From Firm-04 sp045617625 (lineage in GTDB: Bacteria > Bacillota > Clostridia > Oscillospirales > Ruminococcaceae), in the NCBI GenBank assembly GCA_045617625.1, contig JAZLJA010000036.1, positions 1 to 64,000 of the forward strand: 64,000 nt of DNA, in the 5' to 3' direction. A program made the position numbers and the translations under genes. Numbering within the stretch: position 1 is the stretch's first letter; each line of letters starts with the position of its first letter. Shown one piece after another: positions 1-8,275 of the stretch. The notes under the pieces are model-generated. The model worked only from the letters and a program-made list of their open reading frames with translations, did no database searches and was not told where the DNA came from.

Positions 1-13
1 GGGCTAGCCCCTC

Positions 14-42
14 TTGACAGATGAACAGAATCATGCTACAAT
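14..42 (+). promoter_or_regulatory. Sigma-A type promoter reading into a gene-free stretch
   Basis: A TTGACA box (14-19), a 17-bp spacer and a TACAAT box (37-42) point rightward. The nearest protein genes are all on the other strand, so this promoter seems to drive the short non-coding unit that ends at the terminator at 141-173. Confidence 0.6.
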
Positions 43-48
43 GCAGAT

Positions 49-173
49 AAGACCGACATCGCATCTGCCGGTCTCATCATAATCAATCTATGCTTTCAAT
101 ATACACTGTTTTGCGTTTACACAAAATTCGGGATTGAGCCAATCCCCTTGTTGATGAAAGCAAGGGGATTTTT
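49..173 (+). ncRNA. Candidate small RNA of about 125 nt
   Basis: The unit lies between a near-consensus promoter (14-42) and a rho-independent terminator (AATCCCCTTG at 141-150 pairing with CAAGGGGATT at 161-170, followed by Ts). It holds a 6-bp hairpin (AGACCG at 50-55 with CGGTCT at 69-74). The 5' arm of the terminator can alternatively pair with GGGATT at 132-137, so two exclusive folds are possible. No reading frame of note is present and I do not recognise a known RNA family. It could also be a remnant of a leader whose gene was replaced by the defence island. Confidence 0.4.
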
Positions 174-179
174 CATACG

Positions 180-971
180 CTATCTACATCCAATCAAACT
201 TGGCTTTTGAGCTTTCAGTTCATTTGTTAATTCGGAGAGGTTACGAATGAATTTCATTGTACTACCATCGTATTCAATCTTATTTTCAAAAGGATATAAC
301 TCAATGCCAAAAGAACGATAGCCTATCTTAGCTCGATATATACGAATGCTTTTAGGAATGCTTTGAGCAAGAAACGTGCAAATACTATCCTCAATATTTG
401 TCCCCAGAATGACACAAGCAACGTCTTCGGGAGTATATTCGAGAAACTGTTTTTCAGATTCTTCTACGATTCGATATTCCTTTTCATATACCCAATCAGT
501 ATGTTTATAAAAGAAACTCTTGTATACTTCGTTTACTACTAAATCATCTTCTACATAACCGTCACCATTAGCAGCCTCAGAATGTTTAGGGTTAGAAACA
601 TATTCTAACTTTTGGGCTTTTGAAAACACACCATTTGTCCAATAGCCAATACATATTCCGTGAAAATTGTCAGCGTAATGTGCCCACATACTCGGAGAAA
701 AGCAAGTTTCTGATAAAGACAGTATTTTGTATTTTTGACGAATAGATGCCATTACTATATCCTCATCATCTACAGCTTTCGTAATACTGCATCCTGCATA
801 TCCAGATATTTCAAAATCGTATCCAGAACCTTCTAGCGGGTCATTAAGCTGTGAATAATTCGGAAAGAAAATGTGGTTGTTTTCAAATGTATCAAGCCTA
901 TACGCAAGCTGTTCTCTTGTAGCTATTGGTAAATACTTAAACAGAATTTCCGTTTTTTCTGTATTCTCCAT
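180..971 (-). CDS. DUF2971 family protein, last gene of the type I restriction operon
   Basis: This 263-residue protein opens with the family signature: FKYLP near residue 11, then N-HIFFPNYSQLNDPLEG around 32-48, and a later SMWAHYADNFHGICIGY stretch near residue 94. The family has no established biochemical activity, but members are often found in bacterial defence loci. The start has an AAGGAG site upstream. The gene begins 18 nt after the hsdS stop, so it is probably co-transcribed with hsdRMS and may add a second layer of phage defence (inference). The base composition is AT-rich, like hsdS. Confidence 0.8.
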   Translation of the reverse strand: MENTEKTEILFKYLPIATREQLAYRLDTFENNHIFFPNYSQLNDPLEGSGYDFEISGYAGCSITKAVDDEDIVMASIRQKYKILSLSETCFSPSMWAHYADNFHGICIGYWTNGVFSKAQKLEYVSNPKHSEAANGDGYVEDDLVVNEVYKSFFYKHTDWVYEKEYRIVEESEKQFLEYTPEDVACVILGTNIEDSICTFLAQSIPKSIRIYRAKIGYRSFGIELYPFENKIEYDGSTMKFIRNLSELTNELKAQKPSLIGCR

Positions 972-989
972 TTTTACACACGCTCCTTT

Positions 990-2204
990 TTATACAAACA
1001 TCTGCTGTAACAGACCTTTATTCAGCTCTTTCCACTTGTCAAGCTCCTGCTTTGCATAGCTGATAGCTTCATCATAAGAAGAAAGGAAATCTGCGATTTT
1101 CTGCTGTTCTTCTTTATCGGCAATAAACAATGGGCAATCTAAAACATCTTGTTTTCTAAGATTGGTTTGTTTAACCCCATCATCAAATGACAAAAAATAT
1201 GCACATCTACTTATTTGTGCCGAAACAAAGATAGGCTTATGTGTAGACCTCAATGCACAAATTCTTTGATTTAGAGTGTATTGTTTATCTTTATCAATAA
1301 CCAAACATTTTGACATTGCTTTTCCGTTTGGAACATCACTCATAACCATAACAATATCTCCTATATGTAATGGTACTAATACAGTATTTGTCTTTCTTAT
1401 GACTTCACCATTTGTTGATATAAATTTTGAATTGACAATTATATAATCGCCATTATCATCTTCGCAATTCTCATGAGCTTTACCATTTACAAAGCCCATT
1501 TCTTCTCCTATTGTGCTTTCAACCCACTCAGGATATTCCGTCCCGTTCTCACGCTTGAACCGCACTTCCTGCGAAAAGATTTTCTGCATCATAGCCTTTT
1601 TCTGCTGTTCAAGGTTCTGCACTTCTGCTTCGGACTGTGCTATCACTTCGTCAACGGTGGAGAGAAAGTCTGCGATTTTTTGTTGTTCTTCAAGGCAGGG
1701 AGTTTTGACACCTATATTCTCTAAGTTTTCTTGATTGATATTTGTATTGGCACTCACACTACACTTTTTCATAATAGCGTTTCTAAAATCTTCTTCCAAA
1801 AAGCAATAGCGTTTATATCCAATATCTAATCTTTCTTGAAAAAACCTTGCTCTAATAATAAAACCTGAAAAAACAGTATCTTTCATTTCAGTTGCTATAA
1901 CGCAAGGCAAGCCAACCCCAGAGGGCTTTACTGACGAACGAATAAAAAGAACATCACCTTTAATAATTCGTTTTTCTTCCAATTCTTTTGGCGTTACTTC
2001 CACTAAATCAAATTCTGAATTATCCGTAAGCCAATTTGAAGAAAACACATCTTGAAGGTTTACCATTCTATTCCCGTGACCGAAATAATCTTTTCCTTTA
2101 GAAATACCGTTTGTTAATGTACACAATTCACCCAGCCTTATGATTTCCCATTCAGGATAGCTCGTCCCGTCCTCACGCTTAAATCTCAATTTCGGTACTA
2201 ACAT
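990..2204 (-). CDS. hsdS: Type I restriction-modification specificity subunit HsdS
   Basis: HsdS gives the HsdRMS complex its DNA target through two target-recognition domains. The protein has 404 residues and shows the expected internal duplication. Each half begins with an RFKRE(D/N)GT(S/E)YPEW segment and ends with EEQQKIADFLS-DE-I followed by a helical spacer. The start at 2204 is preferred to a GTG at 2216 because GAGGTG sits 5 nt before this ATG and gives MLVPKLRFK. The gene follows hsdM directly. The recognition domains are AT-richer than the conserved spacers, as is usual for exchanged modules. Confidence 0.95.
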   Translation of the reverse strand: MLVPKLRFKREDGTSYPEWEIIRLGELCTLTNGISKGKDYFGHGNRMVNLQDVFSSNWLTDNSEFDLVEVTPKELEEKRIIKGDVLFIRSSVKPSGVGLPCVIATEMKDTVFSGFIIRARFFQERLDIGYKRYCFLEEDFRNAIMKKCSVSANTNINQENLENIGVKTPCLEEQQKIADFLSTVDEVIAQSEAEVQNLEQQKKAMMQKIFSQEVRFKRENGTEYPEWVESTIGEEMGFVNGKAHENCEDDNGDYIIVNSKFISTNGEVIRKTNTVLVPLHIGDIVMVMSDVPNGKAMSKCLVIDKDKQYTLNQRICALRSTHKPIFVSAQISRCAYFLSFDDGVKQTNLRKQDVLDCPLFIADKEEQQKIADFLSSYDEAISYAKQELDKWKELNKGLLQQMFV

Positions 2205-2212
2205 AACGCACC

Positions 2213-3760
2213 TCACAATCCGAGTAGTTTCAGTCCTGCGTTTACCTTGTCGATAGCAGCCTGCTTCTTTGCTGTGATGTCTGCAAGCTCCGCACGGACT
2301 GCCTGAATGTCGATAGGTGCTTCTTCCTCAAAGGTATCGACATAGCGAGGAATATTGCAGTTAAAGCCGTTCTCCCTGATTTCGTCAAGCGTTGCGATAT
2401 GGGAGAACTTTTCGATTTCTGCCCTCTGCTCATAAGCATTCACGATACGGTCAATATCCTCGTCTGAAAGCTCGTTCATGTTCTTGCCTGCGGTGTAATA
2501 CTTGCTTGCATCACAGAACCAGATGTTACTGCTGTTGCCGTTCCTGTTCTTTTTCAGAACGATACAGCACACAGGGATAGAAGTACCGTGAAAACAGTTT
2601 GCAGGCAGTCCGATGATAGCGTCAATGACATTCTGATTCTCAATCAGATAACGCCTGATAGCTTCTTCCTTGTTTCCTCTGAACAAGACACCGTGAGGGA
2701 GCAGAACCGCAGCTCTGCCGTCCTTGTCAAGATGATAGGCGATGTGTTCAAGGAACATCAGGTCTGCATAGGATTTCGGAGCAAGCACACCGCAGTTGGA
2801 AAAACGAGGGTCGCTCTCAAATTTGGAATCCGCAGACCACTTTGCAGAATACGGTGGATTTGCCACCTGAACCTGAAACTTAGTCTCACCGAAATTGTCG
2901 TGTTCGATTGTATCATCATTGAATACGGTGAACTCCTTGTACGGAACGCCGTGCATCAGCATATTCTGGCGCATCAGGTTATAGGTCGTGCCGTTCATTT
3001 CCTGCCCGTAGTAGTGATTGACGGTTCTGTTGGAACAGTGCCGCTTGACTTCCAGAAGCAGAGAACCGCTGCCTGCACACGGGTCACAGGCACTCTTTAC
3101 AGTGTCCAGACCGAGCGTAGCAAGCCTTGCAACAAGCTCTGACATCTTTGTAGGTGTAAAAAACTCGCCGCCCTTCTTGCCTGCATCAGACGCAAACAGA
3201 CCAATCAGAATCATGTATGCCGTACCGAGAACATCAAATTCAGCGTCTTCAAAATTGAAGTCGATGTCATACACCTTATTGATGACCTTGCTGATAAGTT
3301 TCGTTCTTTGCGACACTTCCTTGCCTAAATCCTTATCCTGCAAGTTCATATCATCAAACAGTTTATCAAAGGCGGCTTCACTTTCCTGCCCGACAGTAGA
3401 GCCGACCAGTGAAGCGATAGCCTTTTCATAATCCTCAATACTGAACTCACCGCCCTTGATTTTCGCAACAAGGGAATTGAATAGGTTGTCAGGCTCAATG
3501 ATATAGCCCAAGTGATCGAGCGACATTTCCTTGACCGCTTCTTCCAGTTCCTCATTTTCAAGTGCTTCGCGGTAGGTCACACCATCATTTTTCAGAATCT
3601 CGTCCATATACTTCTCTGTACGCTCTGACAGATAGCGATAGAAGATAGTGCCGAGAATGTAATTTTTGAATTTGGAAGAATCCATATTGCCGCGCAAGTC
3701 ATTTGCGATAGCCCAGAGCTGCTTTGCAAGCTCCTGTGATTTTGTGCTGATGTCAGACAT
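2213..3760 (-). CDS. hsdM: Type I restriction-modification DNA methyltransferase HsdM
   Basis: This is the N6-adenine methyltransferase subunit of a type I system. The 515-residue protein has an N-terminal helical HsdM domain, the GEFFTP segment near residue 198, the SAM-binding motif DPCAGSGS at 226-233 and the catalytic NPPY at 301-304. All motifs are intact, so the enzyme should be active. The ATG follows an AAGGAG site located at the end of hsdR, 3 nt after its stop, and the stop codon lies just before the hsdS start, which indicates translational coupling of the operon. Confidence 0.98.
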   Translation of the reverse strand: MSDISTKSQELAKQLWAIANDLRGNMDSSKFKNYILGTIFYRYLSERTEKYMDEILKNDGVTYREALENEELEEAVKEMSLDHLGYIIEPDNLFNSLVAKIKGGEFSIEDYEKAIASLVGSTVGQESEAAFDKLFDDMNLQDKDLGKEVSQRTKLISKVINKVYDIDFNFEDAEFDVLGTAYMILIGLFASDAGKKGGEFFTPTKMSELVARLATLGLDTVKSACDPCAGSGSLLLEVKRHCSNRTVNHYYGQEMNGTTYNLMRQNMLMHGVPYKEFTVFNDDTIEHDNFGETKFQVQVANPPYSAKWSADSKFESDPRFSNCGVLAPKSYADLMFLEHIAYHLDKDGRAAVLLPHGVLFRGNKEEAIRRYLIENQNVIDAIIGLPANCFHGTSIPVCCIVLKKNRNGNSSNIWFCDASKYYTAGKNMNELSDEDIDRIVNAYEQRAEIEKFSHIATLDEIRENGFNCNIPRYVDTFEEEAPIDIQAVRAELADITAKKQAAIDKVNAGLKLLGL

Positions 3761-3763
3761 AGA

Positions 3764-6667
3764 TTACACTCCTTCAGCAGTGAATTTATCGTACATATCT
3801 TTGATGAACGCCATAGTCGCATTTATCAGCTTCGTTTGCTTCAAAAGCGGCAACTGCATATCGCTGAGGCGTTCGCGGATTTTGTTCTTTGTGACGCTGC
3901 GCTCGTCAACGAAGTATTCGTTCAGGACAGAGAGGACTATTTCAGGCGAAATATCATTTGTCTTTGCAAATTCGCTGACATCATTTTCCATAACTTCCTT
4001 TTCATACTGTTCGTACTCCTTGATAATGTCATCATCGGGGTCGAGATTGAAAAAGCGTGAGTTAATAAATGCCTTCATAATACCCGATTTGTAACGCATT
4101 TTCTCGTTGTCGGAACGGTCAATCTCACGCAGGATAAGGTCGATGCTTTTCTGCATTTCCTCTTTATCTTTACGGTTGATTTCTTTCAGCAGATTCAGTA
4201 CATAGACAACATTGATTTTGTCGGTTCGGACAAGTTCAATATTGAAGTCTACATCAGCGAGAATCGTTTTTGTGCCAGCTTTCGCCTTTGCTTTCTGTTC
4301 ATCATAGAAGGTGAGATACCATGACTTGTATTCCGCATATTCTTCCTCATTCATAAAGAGGTCGAGGTCAGACCAATCGAACTTGCTAAATGTTTTCATC
4401 GTTGCAAGAGCCTTTGCGAGCATACGGAATATGATGATAAATTCCTTTTGCTTGTCTTCTTCAATAAGGTTTCCGCAGTCATCAGCAGTCGGACAAATCT
4501 TCTTGATAGCTTCTGCCTGTTTGCGGTATTCAGTCACATAGTATTCATAGCTTTCAAGCAGATAGTCATTCGGGTTTCCGCTGCCGCTAAAGAGTTTCAG
4601 AGCAGCGTCCTGCGCCTTCTTGATATTGCGGTAAGTCACAATCTGTCCAAACTGCTTTGTAGGCTTGTCAATTCGGTTTGTACGGCTGTACGCCTGTACC
4701 AGAGAATGATAAATCAGATTCTTGTCAAGGAACAGAGTATTAGTCGGCTTGCTGTCAAAACCCGTCAGGAACATATCTACTACAATAAGCAAATCAACTT
4801 GCGGAAGGTCTTTCTGTTTCAATCTCTTTGCAATATCTTTGCGGTACGCATCAAAGGTCGAGAGGTCAAAGCTCGTTCCGAACAGAGCATTGTAATCGTC
4901 CATACATTCCTGAAGATACCGTGCAGAATGTTCGTCCTGTCCTTCGGAAAGGTCTTCATTCGGCTGAAATGTAAAAATAGCACAAACCTTGTAGCCCTTA
5001 TCATTCTTCGCCTTGAAAGCGTGATAGTAGTCCATAAGGGTCTGAATCTTATCAACTGCAAACAAAGCCGTATATACATCTTTTCCTGTCGGTTTAATAT
5101 GAGAATCAAGCGTTGAAAGAATATGGTCGGCAATCATATCAATACGATGCTTGTCATGATAAAGGGAGTCAAGGTCAATATTCTTGCTCTTGCAATAATC
5201 AGGGTCATCAATCCTTTCGGGGTCAAAGCCCTGAATCGGAATGCTGTCCGCACTGATAGAACGCATATACTCTACCGAGAAGCGCAGCACATTGCCGTCT
5301 GCAATCGCTTCTTTAATCATATAGCGATGAATACAAGGGTCAAGCGTTCCAGAGAAAAACATATCTGCTGTTGTTCTACTGTTGCCGCCCTTATTCTCCT
5401 TGAAAATAGGTGTTCCTGTAAATCCGATATAGTTTCCATTATGAAAATGTCGTTTAATGTCGCCGTGCATCTTGCCAAACTGTGAACGATGGCATTCATC
5501 AATGATAAATACGCACTTCTTGTCGGAAAGTTGCGCCATGATTGATTCATACTTCTTGTTCTTGACTGCGTTTGCCATTTTCTGAATGGTAGTAATGATT
5601 AGTGTCTTGTCTGAATCAGTCAGGTCGTTTACAAGTGTTGCCGTACTGTCGGTGTTGTCTACGCAACCTTCCTCAAAGCTGTTGTACTCGTCAACAGTCT
5701 GGTCGTCTAAATCTTTTCGGTCAATCAGGAAAAACACTTTGTCGATGTTCGGATTGTCACGGAGCAGACTTGCGAGCTTATAACTTGTAAGTGTCTTGCC
5801 CGAACCTGTTGTGTGGAACACAAAGCCGTTCAAATTACTGCCAAGAATGCGTTCCATAGATTCCTTTACAGCGTAAATCTGATAAGGTCGCATAACCATA
5901 ATGACAGGTTCGGTTTCCTTAATAACCATAAACCTTGTAAGCATTTCGGTCACGGAGAACTTGTCAAAGAAGTCAGCAGTAAACTCGCCGAGCCGATTGA
6001 TACGGACATTGTTCCTATCTGTCCAGTAAAATGCAAGCGATTTCAGAATAAGCTGTTCTGAGCCGTCTGCTCTGCGCTCATTGGCGTTGGCAAAATACTT
6101 CGTTTGTACGCTGTTTGATACAACAAAAAACTGAATGAAGCGGAACAGTCCCTTGAAAGAATATGTGCGGTATCTGTTGATTTGGTTGATAGCCTCATTC
6201 AGCTCCACACCAGAGCGTTTCAGCTCGATTTGAACCAAAGGAAGACCATTGATAAGCACTGTCACATCGTAGCGGTTTTTGTATTCCACATCATCCTTAT
6301 GTGCCTTATCCATAGTCACCTGATGTGTAACCTGATAGGTGTTCCTATCTATATCAGAGGTCAAGAACTCGGCATATATGGTTTTGCCGTTATCCAGTTC
6401 AAGTACCCATTTCTCACGGAGTATCTTTGCACTTTCGTATATCGTATGGTTTTCCAGTCGGAGCAGAATCTTATTGAACTCGCTGTCGGAAAGTTCTGCC
6501 ACGCCCTTCGCCTCGGTCAGAGCTTTACTGTTGACCTTGCAAAACTGTTCGCGGAAATTGGCAAGCACATCATCATAGTTTGCCATATCTACATAGGAAT
6601 AGCCCTGTTCTTTAAGTTGATTGATGAAGATTTCTTCAACTTCATATTCGGTCTTTAAGCCACTCAT
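3764..6667 (-). CDS. hsdR: Type I restriction endonuclease motor subunit HsdR
   Basis: HsdR translocates and cuts unmethylated DNA. The 967-residue protein starts with a nuclease domain (D134, ELK at 148-150, QINRY at 162-166, a PD-(D/E)xK plus QxxxY pattern), followed by superfamily 2 helicase motors with Walker A TTGSGKT at 286-292, DECH at 390-393 and GFTGTP near 415. The set of motifs resembles the EcoR124-like group. The start at 6667 (MSGLKTEYEVEE) has an AAAGGA site, whereas an upstream in-frame codon at 6694 has none. It is the first gene of the hsdRMS-DUF2971 operon. Confidence 0.97.
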   Translation of the reverse strand: MSGLKTEYEVEEIFINQLKEQGYSYVDMANYDDVLANFREQFCKVNSKALTEAKGVAELSDSEFNKILLRLENHTIYESAKILREKWVLELDNGKTIYAEFLTSDIDRNTYQVTHQVTMDKAHKDDVEYKNRYDVTVLINGLPLVQIELKRSGVELNEAINQINRYRTYSFKGLFRFIQFFVVSNSVQTKYFANANERRADGSEQLILKSLAFYWTDRNNVRINRLGEFTADFFDKFSVTEMLTRFMVIKETEPVIMVMRPYQIYAVKESMERILGSNLNGFVFHTTGSGKTLTSYKLASLLRDNPNIDKVFFLIDRKDLDDQTVDEYNSFEEGCVDNTDSTATLVNDLTDSDKTLIITTIQKMANAVKNKKYESIMAQLSDKKCVFIIDECHRSQFGKMHGDIKRHFHNGNYIGFTGTPIFKENKGGNSRTTADMFFSGTLDPCIHRYMIKEAIADGNVLRFSVEYMRSISADSIPIQGFDPERIDDPDYCKSKNIDLDSLYHDKHRIDMIADHILSTLDSHIKPTGKDVYTALFAVDKIQTLMDYYHAFKAKNDKGYKVCAIFTFQPNEDLSEGQDEHSARYLQECMDDYNALFGTSFDLSTFDAYRKDIAKRLKQKDLPQVDLLIVVDMFLTGFDSKPTNTLFLDKNLIYHSLVQAYSRTNRIDKPTKQFGQIVTYRNIKKAQDAALKLFSGSGNPNDYLLESYEYYVTEYRKQAEAIKKICPTADDCGNLIEEDKQKEFIIIFRMLAKALATMKTFSKFDWSDLDLFMNEEEYAEYKSWYLTFYDEQKAKAKAGTKTILADVDFNIELVRTDKINVVYVLNLLKEINRKDKEEMQKSIDLILREIDRSDNEKMRYKSGIMKAFINSRFFNLDPDDDIIKEYEQYEKEVMENDVSEFAKTNDISPEIVLSVLNEYFVDERSVTKNKIRERLSDMQLPLLKQTKLINATMAFIKDMYDKFTAEGV

Positions 6668-6736
6668 AGCGATTATCCTTTCGCATAACATCATTCAAAG
6701 AGAACCACATAAAAAGTTACAGTCCTCGCTATCATT

Positions 6737-6765
6737 AGTATAGCATAAAAATGGTGGTATGTCAA
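6737..6765 (-). promoter_or_regulatory. hsdRMS promoter with overlapping repeat cluster
   Basis: On the minus strand a TTGACA box (6760-6765), a 17-bp spacer and TATACT (6737-6742) form a near-perfect promoter 70 bp before hsdR. The -35 box lies between GGTGGT (6753-6758) and ACCACC (6772-6777), an inverted repeat. Two more AACCACC copies follow at 6813-6819 and 6834-6840, spaced by 42 and 21 bp, which would put them on one face of the helix. This suggests an operator array for a restriction-operon regulator (inference). Confidence 0.75.
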
Positions 6766-6942
6766 TAGACAACCACCAAATTTGTTATTGATATTTTGAA
6801 CAGCATTATGCAAACCACCATGATTGTTACAGAAACCACCCAAAAAGTTGCTTACCCGAATATTATTGCACGCCATACTAAATACGACTTTGTTCATCTA
6901 TCAAAACTGCGGTCTTCCGCAAATGTCTTTATAACCAAACGA

Positions 6943-6968
6943 AAAGGCATCGGAAATCCGATGCCTTT
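6943..6968. terminator. Perfect 12-bp hairpin, possible terminator
   Basis: The arms AAAGGCATCGGA and TCCGATGCCTTT are separated by only two bases. A few Ts follow on both strands, so it may stop transcription in either direction. No gene ends here now, so it may be the tail of a gene lost from the island edge. Confidence 0.5.
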
Positions 6969-7022
6969 GATTTATGGGCTGTCGTGTATCCAGTCACCGC
7001 TTGAAAACGCCCACAAAACCTT

Positions 7023-7055
7023 TGAGTGCTGTATGAGTGTTGTATGAGTGCTACA
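7023..7055. repeat. Three tandem 11-bp repeats (TGAGTGYTGTA)
   Basis: Units TGAGTGCTGTA (7023-7033), TGAGTGTTGTA (7034-7044) and TGAGTGCTACA (7045-7055) are directly repeated with one helical turn per unit. They sit between the AT-rich island and the rpsI terminator. They could be recombinase or protein binding sites at an insertion junction, but no integrase or second copy is seen in the window. Confidence 0.6.
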
Positions 7056-7099
7056 AGGAATAATTTAGCTTTTCTCAGCGTATCCAAGAAACAACAAAA

Positions 7100-7126
7100 C
7101 CCACGCAGAATCGAAATCTGCGTGGG
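7100..7126 (-). terminator. Terminator of rplM-rpsI
   Basis: A 10-bp stem (CCCACGCAGA at 7100-7109 with TCTGCGTGGG at 7117-7126) is followed on the minus strand by a T-rich run, 28 nt after the rpsI stop. Confidence 0.85.
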
Positions 7127-7153
7127 GTTGCATTGCTTTTGATAAGCTGAAAA

Positions 7154-7570
7154 TCAGCGCTTGGAGAACTGCGGAGCACGACGAGCAGCTTTCAAGCCGT
7201 ACTTCTTTCTTTCCTTCATTCTCGGGTCACGAGTGAGGAAGCCAGCCTTTTTGAGGGTGGGACGAAGTTCAGCGTTGAACTGGAGCAGTGCGCGTGCAAC
7301 ACCGTGACGGATCGCACCAGCCTGACCGGTGACGCCGCCGCCTGCAACAGTGCAGACGATATCGAACTGACCATCGGTTTCGGTGAGAGCGAGGGGCTGA
7401 CGCACGATGAGTTTCAGGGTCTCAAGACCAAAGTAGTCATCAATGGTTCTGCCGTTGATGGTGACGTTGCCGTTGCCGGGATACAGACGGACTCTTGCAA
7501 CGGAATGCTTTCTTCTGCCGGTGCCGTAGAACGACTTCAGCTTTGCTTCATAGCTAACAGTTTCACTCAT
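7154..7570 (-). CDS. rpsI: 30S ribosomal protein S9 (uS9)
   Basis: The 138-residue protein has the family core FYGTGRRKHSVARVRLYPGNGNVTING, followed by GGGVTGQAGAIRHGVARALL and ends in APQFSKR. The C-terminal Lys-Arg tail of S9 reaches tRNA in the ribosomal P site in studied bacteria. About ten extra residues precede the core compared with short S9 versions. It follows rplM by 14 nt in the standard rplM-rpsI order. Confidence 0.99.
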   Translation of the reverse strand: MSETVSYEAKLKSFYGTGRRKHSVARVRLYPGNGNVTINGRTIDDYFGLETLKLIVRQPLALTETDGQFDIVCTVAGGGVTGQAGAIRHGVARALLQFNAELRPTLKKAGFLTRDPRMKERKKYGLKAARRAPQFSKR

Positions 7571-7584
7571 TGCAATATCCCTCC

Positions 7585-8013
7585 TTAAAATTCGCAGACC
7601 TCAGGCTTCTGAGCCTGATTCTTATGCTCTGCATCTGCATAGACGCGCAGACGCTTCATGGATGTTCTGCCGATGTGGTTGTTGGGCAGCATGCCGTTCA
7701 CTGCAAGATACATTGCGTGCTCGGGCTTCTTTTCCATCAGTTCACGATAGGAGACCTTCTTGAGGTGACCGATCCAACCGGTGTGCCAGATCTCGAACTT
7801 CTGGTCGAGCTTTTTGCCCGTGAGAACTGCCTTTGCGCAGTTGATGATGATAACGTGGTCGCCGCAGTCCACATTGGGTGCAAAATCGACCTTGTGCTTG
7901 CCGCGCAGAATTGCAGCGGCCTTTGCAGCGGTGCGGCCGAGGGGCTGACCTGCTGCGTCAATGATATACCATTTGCGGCTGATTTCGCCGACTTTCGGCA
8001 TGGTAGTTGACAT
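7585..8013 (-). CDS. rplM: 50S ribosomal protein L13 (uL13)
   Basis: The protein has 142 residues, the usual length. It begins MSTTMPKVGEISRKWYIIDAAGQPLGRTAAKAA and contains GDHVIIINC and NHIGRTSMKRLRVY, all typical of L13. The ATG at 8013 has a strong GGAGGA site; a longer frame upstream would run through the leader and is rejected. L13 is an early assembly protein of the large subunit. The gene is first in a two-gene operon with rpsI. Confidence 0.99.
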   Translation of the reverse strand: MSTTMPKVGEISRKWYIIDAAGQPLGRTAAKAAAILRGKHKVDFAPNVDCGDHVIIINCAKAVLTGKKLDQKFEIWHTGWIGHLKKVSYRELMEKKPEHAMYLAVNGMLPNNHIGRTSMKRLRVYADAEHKNQAQKPEVCEF

Positions 8014-8086
8014 ACGTTTTTCCTCCATTATAATAGGCTTGTCGGGGGTGGATGCACACGGGGCAGCGGCATCGCCCGACGCAACA
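8014..8086 (-). promoter_or_regulatory. Putative L13 leader (autoregulatory RNA)
   Basis: The transcript from the promoter at 8093-8121 has about 70 nt before rplM. Its central part is closed by GTCGGG (8080 to 8075) pairing with CCCGAC (8046 to 8041) and is GC-rich inside. Low-GC Gram-positive rplM operons are known to carry an L13 leader for feedback control. The position fits, but I cannot match the consensus base by base. Confidence 0.45.
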
Positions 8087-8092
8087 TTCAAT

Positions 8093-8121
8093 AGTATATC
8101 AGATTCTTTATTGAATGTCAA
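8093..8121 (-). promoter_or_regulatory. rplM-rpsI promoter
   Basis: TTGACA (8116-8121), a 17-bp spacer and TATACT (8093-8098) on the minus strand give a near-consensus promoter, as expected for a ribosomal operon. Confidence 0.85.
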
Positions 8122-8275
8122 TCGGCAAAACACCGAAATTTCAAAATATATCTCTCATTCTCTCGAAATCTCTTGAAATATCTGCAAATCTCTCGTTTTC
8201 TCGTGCTTCATTTCATTTTTTGAGATTCGGCGAAATGTGCAAAAATCTGCGGGATATATGGGATTTTCTGGAGGT

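Larger units (their letters stand above)
6668..7153. other. Intergenic boundary between defence island and ribosomal operon
   Basis: No convincing gene is present in this stretch. It holds the hsdR promoter and AACCACC repeats, a perfect 12-bp hairpin (AAAGGCATCGGA at 6943-6954 with its complement at 6957-6968), three 11-bp tandem units beginning TGAGTG at 7023-7055, and the rpsI terminator. Short frames here have no ribosome binding site or family match. The abrupt change in base composition near 7.05 kb marks this as the likely right junction of the island. Confidence 0.6.

Noticed and set aside
6753..6840. AACCACC repeats as a CRISPR array
   Set aside because: Repeat units are only 7 bp, with unequal spacing and no cas genes; a promoter operator cluster fits better.
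6796..7047. Small plus-strand gene of 83 codons near the island edge
   Set aside because: No ribosome binding site or recognisable family; the frame runs through a hairpin and the 11-bp tandem repeats.
1..7100. Integrated prophage or conjugative element
   Set aside because: No integrase, capsid, relaxase or replication gene is present; only a restriction operon with DUF2971 and a compositional shift are seen.
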